DNA of 64,000 bases from Bacteroides salyersiae WAL 10018 = DSM 18765 = JCM 12988 (GCF_000381365.1 NZ_KB905466.1:2485029-2549028); one strand, 5' to 3'. Counted from the stretch's first letter, positions 17,411 through 27,676 are shown. The notes: generated from the letters alone by a model not told the origin. A program made the numbers and translations.

Positions 17411-20400
17411 TTATTCGTTTGTTATTTGTATAAAATCTTTAGGAAGTTTCTTGAACTGTTCGAAGAAACATTTTGAGAAATAAGACGGTGTGTTGAAACC
17501 TACCAGGAAGCATACTTCGTTTATTTTGTATTTGCCGGTGGACAACATCCGTGCGCTTTCATTCAGCCTGATCAGCTTGATGTAGTCGTTGGGGGTCATT
17601 CCTGTGATGTTTTTAATCTTTTTGTGCAGGTTTGAACGGCTTATGGCAAACTGGCTGGAAAGGCTGTCGATGGAGAAGTCCTCATCCGACATGTTTTCCA
17701 ATATGATGGTATTCAGCTTCTTCACGAAATCTGCGCTTTCGTTGTTTTCCGTGTTCTGTTTGAAATACTGCAACGGAGATTTGATGAAGTTCTTTCGCAG
17801 GTTGTTCCTGTTTTCAATAATGCTGCTTATTTGCGCTTTTAGTTGTTCGATGGAGAATGGTTTTTCCATGTAAACGTCGGCTCCCTGGTTCAGACCCTCT
17901 ATTTTAGTGGAAGTATCCGTTTTGGCAGATAGCAACACCAAAGGCAGGTGAGAGTAGGCGGGATCGCTTTTCAGCCGGTTACATAATTCCAACCCGTCCA
18001 TTTCCGGCATCATAATATCGGATATGATGATGTCTATGTTCTCTTTTTCCACCATTTCCAGTGCCTGTACTCCGTTCTCTGCTTCAAAGACGGTGTAGTT
18101 GTCGTTTAGGCTTTCGCAAAGGAAAGTCCGCATATCCGTGTTGTCTTCCACGATGATGATCCTCGTACCCGCTTCCACGACCGATTGTTCGGGCATTTCA
18201 CTCTTTTCGGGTATGGCAGCTTCCGTTTCCTGTACCTCTTCCTCTGTTCCGTCGGCAATGGGGATTGTCAGTGTAAAATTACAGTTCTTTCCGTATTCCG
18301 ATTCGATGGAAATTTTTCCGTTGTGTTTCATGGCCAGCGATTGCGATAGCGATAACCCCAGGCCGGAGCCTGTCCGCACAGCGTTGTTCTTATCCTGTAT
18401 CTGGAAGAAAGGTTCGAATATTTTTTCCATATACTGCTTTTCAATGCCGGTACCATCGTCTTTAATCTTTATTTCCAGGTTTCCGCTTCTCTCTTTTACG
18501 GTTATCAGGATTTGGCTTTTGGCATATTTAATGGCGTTGGCAATCAGGTTGCTGACAATCTTATAGATGGCTTCGGAGTCGACATTGCATTCTATATCGT
18601 TCTTTTCCGCTTCCAAAGAGATTTCCAGTTTGTTGAATTTGGCCGTCTGGTAATATTGCTTATACACTTTTTCCACAATCTTGACGACATTCTGCCGCTT
18701 GAATTTGAAGTGGAACATGTCCTCTTCTATTTTACGGAAGTCCAGCAGTTGGTTGATCAGTTCGAGCAGCCTGTTGGCATTGCGTTCTATCATCCCCAGG
18801 TTGTTCCTGGTCTGTTCGTTTCCGTCTCCGGACAAAATTATTTTTTCCAATGGTGCGGCAATCAGCGAGAGCGGTGTACGTATTTCATGGGCAATGTTCG
18901 TGAAGAAATTGATTTTCGATTCGTACATCTCTTTTTCTTTGGCCGTCTGGTATTTGAATATCTTTTCCTGGTTTTTACGTTCGATAAAGCGGTGGTATCT
19001 CCGGATAAAATAAAGGATAATGCCGATGGCAAGGACAATATACAGGCCGATCATGAGGTTGGACAACCAGAACGGGGGCTTTATTTTCACCGTAATGTCT
19101 GCCGTTTCATCGCTCCATACTCCATCATTATTCGTGCCTTTCACACGGAATACATAAGTTCCGGGCGGGATGTTCATGTACATGGCCTTATTGTCGGAGG
19201 TGTAATGCCACTCTTTGTCGAAGCCTTCGAGGATGTAGGCATATCTGTTTTGTTCCGGCGAAAGATAGCTCAATGCTACAAAGTCGAAGCTGAAAGTGGA
19301 CTGGTCGTGCCGCAACGTTATCTCTTTGGTTGCGCTGATGGTCTCTTTTAGTGGCGACGATTCGGAAAGTGTTATCTCTTTGCTGGCAATCTGGAAACCT
19401 GTGACCATGACGACCGGTTTGTTGGGGTTATCTGTAATCTCTTTCGGATTGAATGTGATGAATCCGTTGGTTCCGCCAAAGTAAAGTCGGTTGTCGGAAG
19501 CTCTCAATGCGCAGTTCAGATTGTATTGTATCCGTTGTATATCGCCGATATAGGCAAATGTTTTAATGTTTTTCAAGTCGGAGGATATTTTAACCAACCC
19601 TCCGCCTGTGCTTACCCACAGATTGCCGTCCGAATCGTCCAGTATGGAATAGATGATGTTGGAAGGTAGGCCCGACTGGTCGTTTAAGATTGGTTCGAAG
19701 TTTTGCTCTTTGGCGTTGAACCGTACCAGCCCTTCTCCTTCCGTCCCTGCCCAGATGTGGAATTTGGAGTCTTGAAATACGCAGTTGACATTATTTCCCG
19801 GCAAGGATTTCGGATTATCGGGATTATTTACGAATACTTCCCATCTATTGTCTGAGGTGAGCCGTATCAGCCCTTTGGAATGGGTGGCAAACCAAATGGA
19901 GCCGTCATAATCTTCTGCAATGTCTTTTACCGGGGTGTTGGTCAGGTAATCGAGGGTCTTGAGCGTGCCGGATGCATCCATCGAGATCACTCCGCCTTCG
20001 GAGGTGAAGAGTATCTGCCCTTTGGAGGTTTTGGCTATGGAGTTGATGGTATGATTAATTCCTATGTCGTTGGCGGAGGCGCTGACCTGTCCGTTCTTTA
20101 TGTTCAGGATATGGATGCCTTTGCCGTAAAGGCTTGCATAAAGTTTGTCCTGGTCCGACAGAATGCTCTGTACATCGTGGTAACCGATGTCGTATGGCTT
20201 CTTGAAGCTCAGGCTCTTCGGATTGAAAAGGTATAGTCCGTCGTTGTGCGTTCCGATCCATATGTCCCCATTTTCATTCTCGGCGAATCCGCTGATGATA
20301 TTTTTTTTGGAAGAGTTGTGTGGAGAGTTATAGCAATACTGGAAACGGTTGATGGCAGGCGAATAATAATTTACGCCCCCAAAGTAAGTTCCGATCCAGA

Positions 20401-21346
20401 AAGACCCTTCCTTGTCACGTGCAATGGAGAAAATGGATTTATCCGTCATGTTGTCAAAAGAAGTATCGTCGTTGATCAGGTCGAAACTCTCCAGCGTACG
20501 GTCGAATTTCACCAGTCCTTTGTCCGATCCCATGATGAGCTCGTGGTCGGAATATTCGATGATGGATTTGATGTTGAATACATGATTTATATAATGTGTG
20601 GCTTTCTGTGATCTGGGGGTATAGCGTATCAATCCGCTTGTGGCCGTCCCTATCCAGATGTTATTGTCTATGTCGCAATACAGGCTGTAAATCACGGGAT
20701 CGTCGATGCCCAACTCTTTAGCCTGTGTCATTTGCGTGAACTTTTCCTCTTTAGGATCAAAGTGTACAAGGCCTTTGCCCACTGTGCCCAACCATATATT
20801 TCCGTAATAATCCTGAACGATGCTCCAGATGTAATTGGAGGGCAACGAATAGGGATCGCTACCGGATAGATAATGTTTCTTGGTCGTTAATTCGGGAGTA
20901 AGGACATACAGGCCATATCCGTGGCAGGCCAGCCATATATTTCCGGAAGGGTCTTCCATAATAGCATTGATGCTCACGTCGTCTTTTATGTTTTTGTCCA
21001 GGTCGATGTGTCTGAACTTCTCTAACTTATCGTCGAAAAGATAGAGCCCTTGTTTGGTTCCGATGAGGAATCTTCCTCGCGAATCCTCTTTCAGGCAGTG
21101 GATAAAGTTATTGCCGATAGATAAAGAGTCGCCCTGTATTTTGCGGTACACTTTGATTTTCTTGCCATCGAAACGGTTGAGGCCGTCGTTGGTCCCGAAC
21201 CACATGAAGCCTTTGCTGTCCTGCATAACCGCCCAGACACTGTTATGCGACAATCCGTCTTCCACCTGATAGCTCCTGAAGTGATAGGCGCGTGCAGGAA
21301 AAAAAGATAAAGCCAAACCTAATAAAACTAAAATCGTATGTTTCAT
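17411..21346 (-). CDS. Hybrid two-component system sensor/regulator (HTCS)
   Basis: This is the single-protein regulator of the PUL, 1311 residues. A signal sequence is followed by a large periplasmic sensor built of two seven-bladed propellers of Reg_prop repeats (many units such as DSKGFMWFGTNDGLNRFD) and a Y_Y_Y domain (~residues 690-770). One membrane helix follows (LMIGLYIVLAIGIILYFI). The kinase has His820 in FTNIAHEIRTPL and a full ATPase domain. A receiver domain has Asp1110 in IISDIMMPEMDG, and an AraC-type HTH lies at the C-terminus (DEDFSIDSLSSQFAISRSNLHKKI). It probably senses a periplasmic oligosaccharide and activates the PUL promoters. It is transcribed divergently from the GH3 at 21551 and leads the lyase-GH3 operon. 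Confidence 0.95.
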   Translation of the reverse strand: MKHTILVLLGLALSFFPARAYHFRSYQVEDGLSHNSVWAVMQDSKGFMWFGTNDGLNRFDGKKIKVYRKIQGDSLSIGNNFIHCLKEDSRGRFLIGTKQGLYLFDDKLEKFRHIDLDKNIKDDVSINAIMEDPSGNIWLACHGYGLYVLTPELTTKKHYLSGSDPYSLPSNYIWSIVQDYYGNIWLGTVGKGLVHFDPKEEKFTQMTQAKELGIDDPVIYSLYCDIDNNIWIGTATSGLIRYTPRSQKATHYINHVFNIKSIIEYSDHELIMGSDKGLVKFDRTLESFDLINDDTSFDNMTDKSIFSIARDKEGSFWIGTYFGGVNYYSPAINRFQYCYNSPHNSSKKNIISGFAENENGDIWIGTHNDGLYLFNPKSLSFKKPYDIGYHDVQSILSDQDKLYASLYGKGIHILNIKNGQVSASANDIGINHTINSIAKTSKGQILFTSEGGVISMDASGTLKTLDYLTNTPVKDIAEDYDGSIWFATHSKGLIRLTSDNRWEVFVNNPDNPKSLPGNNVNCVFQDSKFHIWAGTEGEGLVRFNAKEQNFEPILNDQSGLPSNIIYSILDDSDGNLWVSTGGGLVKISSDLKNIKTFAYIGDIQRIQYNLNCALRASDNRLYFGGTNGFITFNPKEITDNPNKPVVMVTGFQIASKEITLSESSPLKETISATKEITLRHDQSTFSFDFVALSYLSPEQNRYAYILEGFDKEWHYTSDNKAMYMNIPPGTYVFRVKGTNNDGVWSDETADITVKIKPPFWLSNLMIGLYIVLAIGIILYFIRRYHRFIERKNQEKIFKYQTAKEKEMYESKINFFTNIAHEIRTPLSLIAAPLEKIILSGDGNEQTRNNLGMIERNANRLLELINQLLDFRKIEEDMFHFKFKRQNVVKIVEKVYKQYYQTAKFNKLEISLEAEKNDIECNVDSEAIYKIVSNLIANAIKYAKSQILITVKERSGNLEIKIKDDGTGIEKQYMEKIFEPFFQIQDKNNAVRTGSGLGLSLSQSLAMKHNGKISIESEYGKNCNFTLTIPIADGTEEEVQETEAAIPEKSEMPEQSVVEAGTRIIIVEDNTDMRTFLCESLNDNYTVFEAENGVQALEMVEKENIDIIISDIMMPEMDGLELCNRLKSDPAYSHLPLVLLSAKTDTSTKIEGLNQGADVYMEKPFSIEQLKAQISSIIENRNNLRKNFIKSPLQYFKQNTENNESADFVKKLNTIILENMSDEDFSIDSLSSQFAISRSNLHKKIKNITGMTPNDYIKLIRLNESARMLSTGKYKINEVCFLVGFNTPSYFSKCFFEQFKKLPKDFIQITNE

Positions 21347-21458
21347 AGCCTGATGAAATTAAGATGTTCAAATATAGGGCTTTGCTCTCTTTGGCGATGC
21401 AAATATCTTCTTAAAACCTATAAAAATATGGTATAATTGTGAGAATGCAGTGTATTTA

Positions 21459-21466
21459 TATCTTTG
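21459..21466 (+). promoter_or_regulatory. Candidate -7 box of the GH3-GH88 unit
   Basis: TATCTTTG is a full -7 consensus match, 85 nt before the GH3 ATG. A weak TTGT lies 18 nt upstream. The 200-bp divergent region toward the HTCS gene probably carries its regulation, but I could not identify a convincing operator. Confidence 0.4.
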
Positions 21467-21550
21467 AAAAGTATATTTCTATCCACTTTGTTTTATCAGT
21501 TCTACATTTGTGTCATTCATATTAGTAATTAAAGTCTAATCTTTAGAAAC

Positions 21551-23869
21551 ATGAATAAGTTAGTCAGTACTTTTATTATTTCATCCTTTACTGCTGCTAT
21601 GGGCGTATCGGTTTTTGCTGCTGATGATGGCGGTGCGTTATATCTGGATGCGGGCCGGCCTGTCGAGCAGAGGGTGAAAGATTTGATGTCGCGCATGACT
21701 CTGGAGGAGAAAGTGGGGCAGATGTGTCAATGGGTCGGCTTGGAGCATATGCGAACCGCTTCACAGGATTTGACGGTAGACGAATTGAGTAATAACACGG
21801 CGCGGGGGTTCTATCCCGGCATCACGGAAGAAGACGTGAGACAAATGACGATAGACGGGAAGGTGGGCTCTTTCTTGCATGTACTCACAGTCAAGGAGGC
21901 CAATCAGTTGCAGGAGCTGGCAATGAAAAGCCGTCTCAAAATCCCTTTGATTATAGGCATCGATGCCATTCACGGCAATGCGCAGGTAGTGGGTACTACG
22001 GCGTATCCGACGAGCATCGGGCAGGCATCCATGTTCGATGTCGGCCTGGTTGAAGAGATTTGCCGGCAAACGGCTTTGGAGATGCGTGCTACAGGTTCGC
22101 AGTGGACATTCAATCCCAATGTAGAGGTCGCCCGCGACCCGCGTTGGGGGCGTGTCGGCGAAACTTTCGGCGAAGATCCCTACTTGGTATCTTTATTGGG
22201 CGTGGCTTCCGTGCGCGGGTATCAGGGAGACGGGTTTGGAAAGGCGGAAAATGTGTTGGCTTGTGCCAAGCATTTTATTGGAGGCAGCCAACCGATAAAC
22301 GGAACGAACGGCTCTCCCACAGACATTTCGGAACGGACACTCCGGGAGGTATTCCTGCCCCCCTTTAAGGCGACCGTAGATGCCGGTGTATATAGCTTTA
22401 TGACAGCTCATAATGAACTGAACGGCATTCCCTGTCATGCCAATCCATGGCTGATGGAAGATATTCTTCGCAAAGAATGGGGATTCGATGGTTTCATAGT
22501 CAGTGATTGGATGGACATCGAGCATATACACGACTTGCATCGCACGGCAGTGGATAATAAAGATGCTTTCTACCAGTCGGTAGATGCCGGAATGGATATG
22601 CACATGCATGGACCGGAGTTTTACGAAAAGGTGATTGAACTGGTGAAGGAGGGAAAACTCACGGAAGCCCGGATCGATGAGTCTTGCCGGAAAATATTGG
22701 CTGCGAAATTCCGGTTAGGACTGTTCGAGAAATCTTTTACCGATGAGAAAGCGGCGAAAAGCGTCCTGTTCAATGAAAAGCATCAGGCCACGGCATTGGA
22801 AGCGGCGCGTAAGTCCATTGTGCTATTGACCAATGACGGCATACTTCCGCTGGATGAAGCAAAATATAAAAATGTATTCGTAACCGGAATGAATGCCGAC
22901 AATCAGACGATTCTCGGTGATTGGGCTTTGACACAGCCGGATGAGAATGTGATTACAGTGCTCGAAGGGCTGAAACTGGTATCTCCCGACACTAAATTTT
23001 CATTTGTGGATTTGGGATGGAACATCCGGGAAATGGATAAAAACAAAGTGGAACAGGCCGCAAAGCAGGCTGCCAAAGCCGATTTGGCAATTGTGGCGGT
23101 GGGAGAATATTCCTTGCGGACCAACTGGTACGACAAAACTTGTGGCGAAGACTGCGACCGTTCGGATATCAATCTGGCAGGGTTACAGCAGGAACTTGTG
23201 GAGTCCATTCTGGCAACGGGAGTTCCTACCGTTGTGGTTTTAGTAAACGGGCGTCAGTTGGGGGTGGAATGGATTGCCGGTCATGCCAATGCTTTAGTCG
23301 AAGCGTGGGAGCCGGGTAGTCTCGGAGGACAGGCCATTGCCGAAATATTATATGGAAAAGTAAACCCTTCCGGCAAACTGCCGGTGACGGTTCCGCGCCA
23401 TGTGGGACAGATACAGATGATTTATAACCATAAGCCGTCCATGTATTTTCATCCGTATGCCATCGGAGAGAGTACGCCTTTGTTCTATTTTGGATACGGC
23501 CTGAGTTATACGGAATATGCGTATTCGGATCTCACGGTTTCCTCGGCGCAGATGTCGGGGGACGGCAGTGTGGAAGTGTCCGTGAAAGTGACGAATACGG
23601 GAACAACGGATGGGGAGGAGATTGTGCAGTTGTATATCCGCGACCTCTATTCCAGTGCGACGCGTCCGGTGAAAGAGTTGAAGGACTTCAGGCGCGTGCC
23701 CCTTCGTGTAGGCGAAACCAAGACAGTTTCTTTCATCTTACCGGCAGGGAAACTTGCTTTCTATGATAAGAAGATGGACTATACGGTGGAACCTGGAGAC
23801 TATGAAATCATGGTGGGAGCTTCGTCGAGGGATGAAGATTTAATGAAGAGAATTGTAAATGTAAAATAA
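21551..23869 (+). CDS. Secreted GH3 beta-glucosidase-type enzyme 2
   Basis: The 772-residue protein has a signal peptide (MNKLVSTFIISSFTAAMGVSVFA). Its GH3 catalytic domain has nucleophile Asp319 in FIVSDWMDIEH, with the typical IGIDAIHGNAQVVGTTAYP, NPNVEVARDPRWGRVGETFGEDPYL and CAKHFIGGSQP motifs. A second domain and an FnIII-like C-terminal domain (VEVSVKVTNTGTTDGEEIVQLYI) follow. It is only distantly similar to the GH3 at 14095, so the two probably act on different linkages or oligosaccharide positions. It is 8 nt upstream of the GH88 and surely in the same operon. Confidence 0.93.
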   Translation: MNKLVSTFIISSFTAAMGVSVFAADDGGALYLDAGRPVEQRVKDLMSRMTLEEKVGQMCQWVGLEHMRTASQDLTVDELSNNTARGFYPGITEEDVRQMTIDGKVGSFLHVLTVKEANQLQELAMKSRLKIPLIIGIDAIHGNAQVVGTTAYPTSIGQASMFDVGLVEEICRQTALEMRATGSQWTFNPNVEVARDPRWGRVGETFGEDPYLVSLLGVASVRGYQGDGFGKAENVLACAKHFIGGSQPINGTNGSPTDISERTLREVFLPPFKATVDAGVYSFMTAHNELNGIPCHANPWLMEDILRKEWGFDGFIVSDWMDIEHIHDLHRTAVDNKDAFYQSVDAGMDMHMHGPEFYEKVIELVKEGKLTEARIDESCRKILAAKFRLGLFEKSFTDEKAAKSVLFNEKHQATALEAARKSIVLLTNDGILPLDEAKYKNVFVTGMNADNQTILGDWALTQPDENVITVLEGLKLVSPDTKFSFVDLGWNIREMDKNKVEQAAKQAAKADLAIVAVGEYSLRTNWYDKTCGEDCDRSDINLAGLQQELVESILATGVPTVVVLVNGRQLGVEWIAGHANALVEAWEPGSLGGQAIAEILYGKVNPSGKLPVTVPRHVGQIQMIYNHKPSMYFHPYAIGESTPLFYFGYGLSYTEYAYSDLTVSSAQMSGDGSVEVSVKVTNTGTTDGEEIVQLYIRDLYSSATRPVKELKDFRRVPLRVGETKTVSFILPAGKLAFYDKKMDYTVEPGDYEIMVGASSRDEDLMKRIVNVK

Positions 23870-23877
23870 TAGTTGGG

Positions 23878-25131
23878 ATGAAAAGATTGATGAGCTGTGT
23901 GTTGGTTTGCGCAGGAGTATTGCTTTTGCTGTCGGGACTGAGAGAAACAGATGTAGTCGGAACAAAAAAGCAATTATCGTATTGTGACACGCAGATAAAG
24001 AAAACACTGGATGCCATCGAAGGTTCCGGATTGATGCCCCGTTGCATCGATACGGATGCCACAGACTGGTATAAAATCGATATTTATGATTGGACGAGCG
24101 GTTTCTGGCCCGGCATCTTGTGGTACGATTATGAGAACACCCAAAATGAAGAGATCAGGAAAGCAGCCATTCACTATACGGAATCGCTTGTGCCTTTGCT
24201 CGATCCGGAGCATCCGGGCGACCATGATCTGGGATTCCAGTTTTATTGCAGCTTTGGCAATGCCTATCGACTGACAAAGGACGACAAATACAAGCAGGTA
24301 TTGCTGAAAGGTGCCGATAAACTGGCCGGATTTTATGACCCCCGGGTGGGGACAATCCTCTCGTGGCCGGGTATGGTGACGGAGATGAACTGGCCACACA
24401 ATACCATCATGGACAACATGATGAATCTTGAACTGCTGTTTTGGGCGGCCAAGAATGGCGGCAACAGGGAATACTATGGCATGGCGGTGAGCCATGCAAA
24501 GGTGACAAAAGAGAATCAGTTTCGTCCCGACGGTTCTTGCTACCATGTAGCGGTGTACGATACCATCGACGGGAGGTTCTTGAAAGGCGTTACGAATCAA
24601 GGATATAGTGATAGCTCCCTGTGGGCGCGCGGACAGGCATGGGCCATTTATGGGTATACGTTGGTTTACAGGGAAACCGGTGATAAGGAATACCTCCGTT
24701 TTGCCGAGAAAATAACGGATATATACCTCAAACGTTTGCCGGAAGATTATGTTCCGTATTGGGATTTCGACGATCCGGCTATCCCGGACGCTCCGAGAGA
24801 CGCATCTGCAGCGGCCATTGTAGCTTCCGGATTGCTGGAGCTGGTGCAATTGGAAGATAATACGGAGAAAGCCGAAGAGTATAGAGATGCGGCTGTTAAT
24901 ATGCTGCTCAGTCTGTCGTCTGATGCTTACCAGAGTGGTATCAAAAAACCGTCTTTCCTGCTCCATTGCACGGGCAATTTACCGGGAGGGTATGAGATCG
25001 ACGCATCCATTAATTATGCTGACTATTATTACATTGAAGCGCTGACACGTTACAAAAAAATGCAGGCTGGGCGTGATATTGTTGAAAAGTACCCACAAGC
25101 TACGCAGAAACAGGTCACTATTGCTATGTAA
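23878..25131 (+). CDS. GH88 unsaturated glucuronyl hydrolase
   Basis: The 417-residue protein removes the 4,5-unsaturated uronic acid left at a non-reducing end by a polysaccharide lyase, through vinyl-ether hydration. The (alpha/alpha)6 family signatures are DWTSGFWPGILWY, HDLGFQFYCSFGNAYRLT with Asp117, NTIMDNMMNLELLFWA with Asp179, GYSDSSLWARGQAWAIYG and DAPRDASAAAIVASGLLEL. Asp117 and Asp179 have the spacing of the two catalytic Asp residues of Bacillus UGL. The N-terminal hydrophobic segment (LMSCVLVCAGVLLLLSGL) is a signal or lipoprotein-like sequence; the lipobox is not clean. The partner is probably the lyase at 16324-17397. Confidence 0.9.
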   Translation: MKRLMSCVLVCAGVLLLLSGLRETDVVGTKKQLSYCDTQIKKTLDAIEGSGLMPRCIDTDATDWYKIDIYDWTSGFWPGILWYDYENTQNEEIRKAAIHYTESLVPLLDPEHPGDHDLGFQFYCSFGNAYRLTKDDKYKQVLLKGADKLAGFYDPRVGTILSWPGMVTEMNWPHNTIMDNMMNLELLFWAAKNGGNREYYGMAVSHAKVTKENQFRPDGSCYHVAVYDTIDGRFLKGVTNQGYSDSSLWARGQAWAIYGYTLVYRETGDKEYLRFAEKITDIYLKRLPEDYVPYWDFDDPAIPDAPRDASAAAIVASGLLELVQLEDNTEKAEEYRDAAVNMLLSLSSDAYQSGIKKPSFLLHCTGNLPGGYEIDASINYADYYYIEALTRYKKMQAGRDIVEKYPQATQKQVTIAM

Positions 25132-25166
25132 ACAGGATTTTGGTAGTAATAAATAATATTGTTGTA

Positions 25167-25195
25167 TTTGTTTATCGCTTGTCGGGCTACTTTTG
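25167..25195 (+). promoter_or_regulatory. Candidate promoter of the secreted protein at 25233
   Basis: TTTG (25167-25170) and TACTTTTG (25188-25195) match the Bacteroidetes boxes, with a slightly short 17-nt spacer. Transcription would start about 30 nt before the ATG at 25233. Confidence 0.45.
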
Positions 25196-25232
25196 TGCAG
25201 AACAGATTGTTTAAACTTAAAAATATTGTATT

Positions 25233-27404
25233 ATGAAAAAACAGTTTTCTACTTTGATTGCATTACTTATTGTCGGAGCTGCTCCCCTTTTGGGGCAAGA
25301 AACCGACCCTCTGAACGATCCGACTAATATTGATGCGGATCTCTATCTTCACGCCGGATTTTCTCAGGATTCCATCCGGCCGGATTATTCCCATACTTAT
25401 TATGATAACACCAACCATAAACTGGTAAAAGGGGAGGATGGCATATATTCCATTACGGTTCCTTTGAAGAAAGAGCAGATTGTGAATAAAAACATGGAGG
25501 TTGGTATTTATACCTATGCTTACTCTGTTATTTATGGAGGAAAAGTGAACGGTTCAGGCAATGATGCCGTTAAGGGAAGTGTAGGACCGGTTATTGCCGA
25601 TGAACCCAGACTCTTTGAACTGGCCGAAGACCGGGATGTCACTTTTTATGCAAAGAAACTGAATACAGGAACGGCGGATGCTCCGTGGTACAGAACTATG
25701 TTCATCTGCGATGCACAACCGCTATATCTGGACGGAACGGAGCTGCCGTTGCCGGGCGAAGATGGAGTGACGAGATACGTAGTGGATAGAGGTGAAACCA
25801 GCAGACGGTGGGAGTATAAACTCAGCCCTATCGGGCGTTGGAGCAAAACGCAGGATTTTATGGAAGATGTGATACCGGCCAAATGGAAATCTAACGAAGC
25901 ATACGCTTTTCTGCCCAATGGCGGCTGGTGGCTCGGAGGGCGTTTTCTGTTGGCGTATGACTATAAGAAGTTGAGTCTGGAGGTCGGCAAATTGGTTGAT
26001 GAACTGCAAACTCCCTTGTTTACGGTGAATGGAGAAAGTATTCCGGAGAATTTGGGAATAGTCGATGAATTGTTGCTGAATGGTTCTGTGATTACATTCC
26101 TGAAAGGATATTATGCCAATGGCGGCAAAGACTCTTATGATCCGGCATTTAATACAAGCATCGCCACCGTGAAATTGTGTTGGCAGATAGACGAATTGCC
26201 TGCTGCCTCTTTCCCTTTGACAAACGGTGAGGTGGTCAGAGACGATAATTATAATAAAACGACCGAGTGGACGGTTAGTGAAGCGGATCTTTTCGAAGGA
26301 ACAACTTTGCCGGCGGGAATACATACGCTGAAAGTATGGTACGAGTCAGAATATTTAGGGGATGTACTTACTTCTGAAGTACAATCGACGTCCTTCGAGA
26401 TCGAAGAGATTGTGGTTATTCCTCTTGAAAATAAAGGAACGGCTGTCGATCTTATTCTGGAGGGAGACTGGAATCCGGAAACGTTCCGTACGATTATCGA
26501 AGAACAAGCCGTTAGGATTACTACGATTGACCTTACCGGAGTGGCCGGCCTGACGGAACTTCCCGAAATGGAAGGTTTAAATCCGAACTGCCTGGTTTAT
26601 GTGAATCCGGATGTTGTTATCGCAGAGGGCGTTGATAACGTGGTTGTATTTGATAACGAAGAGGGTAGAGCAGCCAATATACTTCTGACGGAAGGTTCCG
26701 ATTTCAATAACGTGAGATTATTTACGGCCGACCGGATCTCCTACTCCCATAACTTTACTGCTGATGTTTGGTCTACCATCTGCTTGCCTTTCAGTGCGGA
26801 TAAGGGAGATGTAACCGTAGAAGAGTTTACGGGTGCCGATGGTGAGAAAGTCATCTTTACGGGAACATCCGCCATCGAAGCCAATGTTCCCTATTTGGCT
26901 AAAACAAGTAATTCGGAGGTTAAGACCTTTACGGCAACAGATGTACAGATGAGCGTTACGGCAGAACCAGCTCCGGTAGTTCCGGAAAATGGTTACGCAT
27001 TCCATGCCGGTTACCGTGCGGTAGAAGGAGATGCTGTCGTAGGACTCCATTTGATGAACGATGTGGGGACTGCTTTCGTAAAAGTAGCCGATGGAAATCC
27101 GGAAGCTGCGGGAGTTTCTGCTTTTCATGCTTACATGCAGGCAACTGTTGATGAACTGTTGACAATCGTCCATGGTGACGATAACCCTACCGGATTGGGT
27201 TCGACGGAAGATACCGGCCGGTTGACGATTATCTCCCATAACGGTTCTGTCGAAATTAAGACGGGCAAGGCGCAGATGATAGGTTTGTATGCATTGGATG
27301 GCCGTTTGGTGAAGATGGTTGAACTGAGCCAGGGCAGTAATTTTGTCAATGGATTGGATAAAGGTATTTATATTATGGATTGCCAAAAGGTAGTAGTGAA
27401 GTAA
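25233..27404 (+). CDS. Large secreted protein of unknown function with a sorting-type C-terminal domain
   Basis: I do not recognise the family. The 723-residue protein has a signal peptide (MKKQFSTLIALLIVGAAPLLG). A beta-rich N-terminal half (residues ~25-390) starts with DLYLHAGFSQDSIRPDYSHTYYDN. A middle segment has short leucine-rich-like strands (ITTIDLTGVAGLTELPEMEGL), followed by a domain containing TADVWSTICLPFSAD. A C-terminal domain (LTIISHNGSVEIKTGKAQMIGLYALDGRLV...GIYIM) looks like the T9SS type-A class. Its place between GH88 and CE7 and its lack of catalytic motifs suggest a surface or periplasmic glycan-binding role; this is inference. It has its own promoter and terminator. Confidence 0.65.
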   Translation: MKKQFSTLIALLIVGAAPLLGQETDPLNDPTNIDADLYLHAGFSQDSIRPDYSHTYYDNTNHKLVKGEDGIYSITVPLKKEQIVNKNMEVGIYTYAYSVIYGGKVNGSGNDAVKGSVGPVIADEPRLFELAEDRDVTFYAKKLNTGTADAPWYRTMFICDAQPLYLDGTELPLPGEDGVTRYVVDRGETSRRWEYKLSPIGRWSKTQDFMEDVIPAKWKSNEAYAFLPNGGWWLGGRFLLAYDYKKLSLEVGKLVDELQTPLFTVNGESIPENLGIVDELLLNGSVITFLKGYYANGGKDSYDPAFNTSIATVKLCWQIDELPAASFPLTNGEVVRDDNYNKTTEWTVSEADLFEGTTLPAGIHTLKVWYESEYLGDVLTSEVQSTSFEIEEIVVIPLENKGTAVDLILEGDWNPETFRTIIEEQAVRITTIDLTGVAGLTELPEMEGLNPNCLVYVNPDVVIAEGVDNVVVFDNEEGRAANILLTEGSDFNNVRLFTADRISYSHNFTADVWSTICLPFSADKGDVTVEEFTGADGEKVIFTGTSAIEANVPYLAKTSNSEVKTFTATDVQMSVTAEPAPVVPENGYAFHAGYRAVEGDAVVGLHLMNDVGTAFVKVADGNPEAAGVSAFHAYMQATVDELLTIVHGDDNPTGLGSTEDTGRLTIISHNGSVEIKTGKAQMIGLYALDGRLVKMVELSQGSNFVNGLDKGIYIMDCQKVVVK

Positions 27405-27502
27405 AAGAAGTCTCCGTGTCTTGTCCCTTGTACAAGCCGGTAGAATCAGAATAAAGAAAAATTTGAATGGATAATAAATAAAAGAGGTATTGTTTTTTTT
27501 AT

Positions 27503-27557
27503 GCAGATTCAAGATAATAAGTTCATTGTATCACTTTATCTTGAATCTGCTTTTTTT
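27503..27557 (+). terminator. Strong intrinsic terminator after the 25233 gene
   Basis: A 15-bp perfect stem (27503-27517 with 27536-27550) is followed by seven T. It separates the 25233 gene from the CE7-GH92-GH5 group. Confidence 0.85.
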
Positions 27558-27566
27558 GAAATGACA

Positions 27567-27676
27567 GCCTCTCCCCAACCCTCTCCGTGGGAGAGGGAGC
27601 AAAAAATGACTTGTAAACAATTGATTAACAGAACTAACTTTAGCTCCCTCTCCCACGGAGAGGGTTGGGGAGAGGC
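27567..27676. repeat. Perfect 34-bp inverted repeat
   Basis: Arms 27567-27600 and 27643-27676 are perfect reverse complements and enclose 42 nt. Each arm also contains a smaller palindrome (CCCTCTCC then GGGAGAGGG). It ends 18 bp before the CE7 start codon. The GC-rich sequence differs from its AT-rich surroundings, which suggests a dispersed repeat. Confidence 0.85.
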
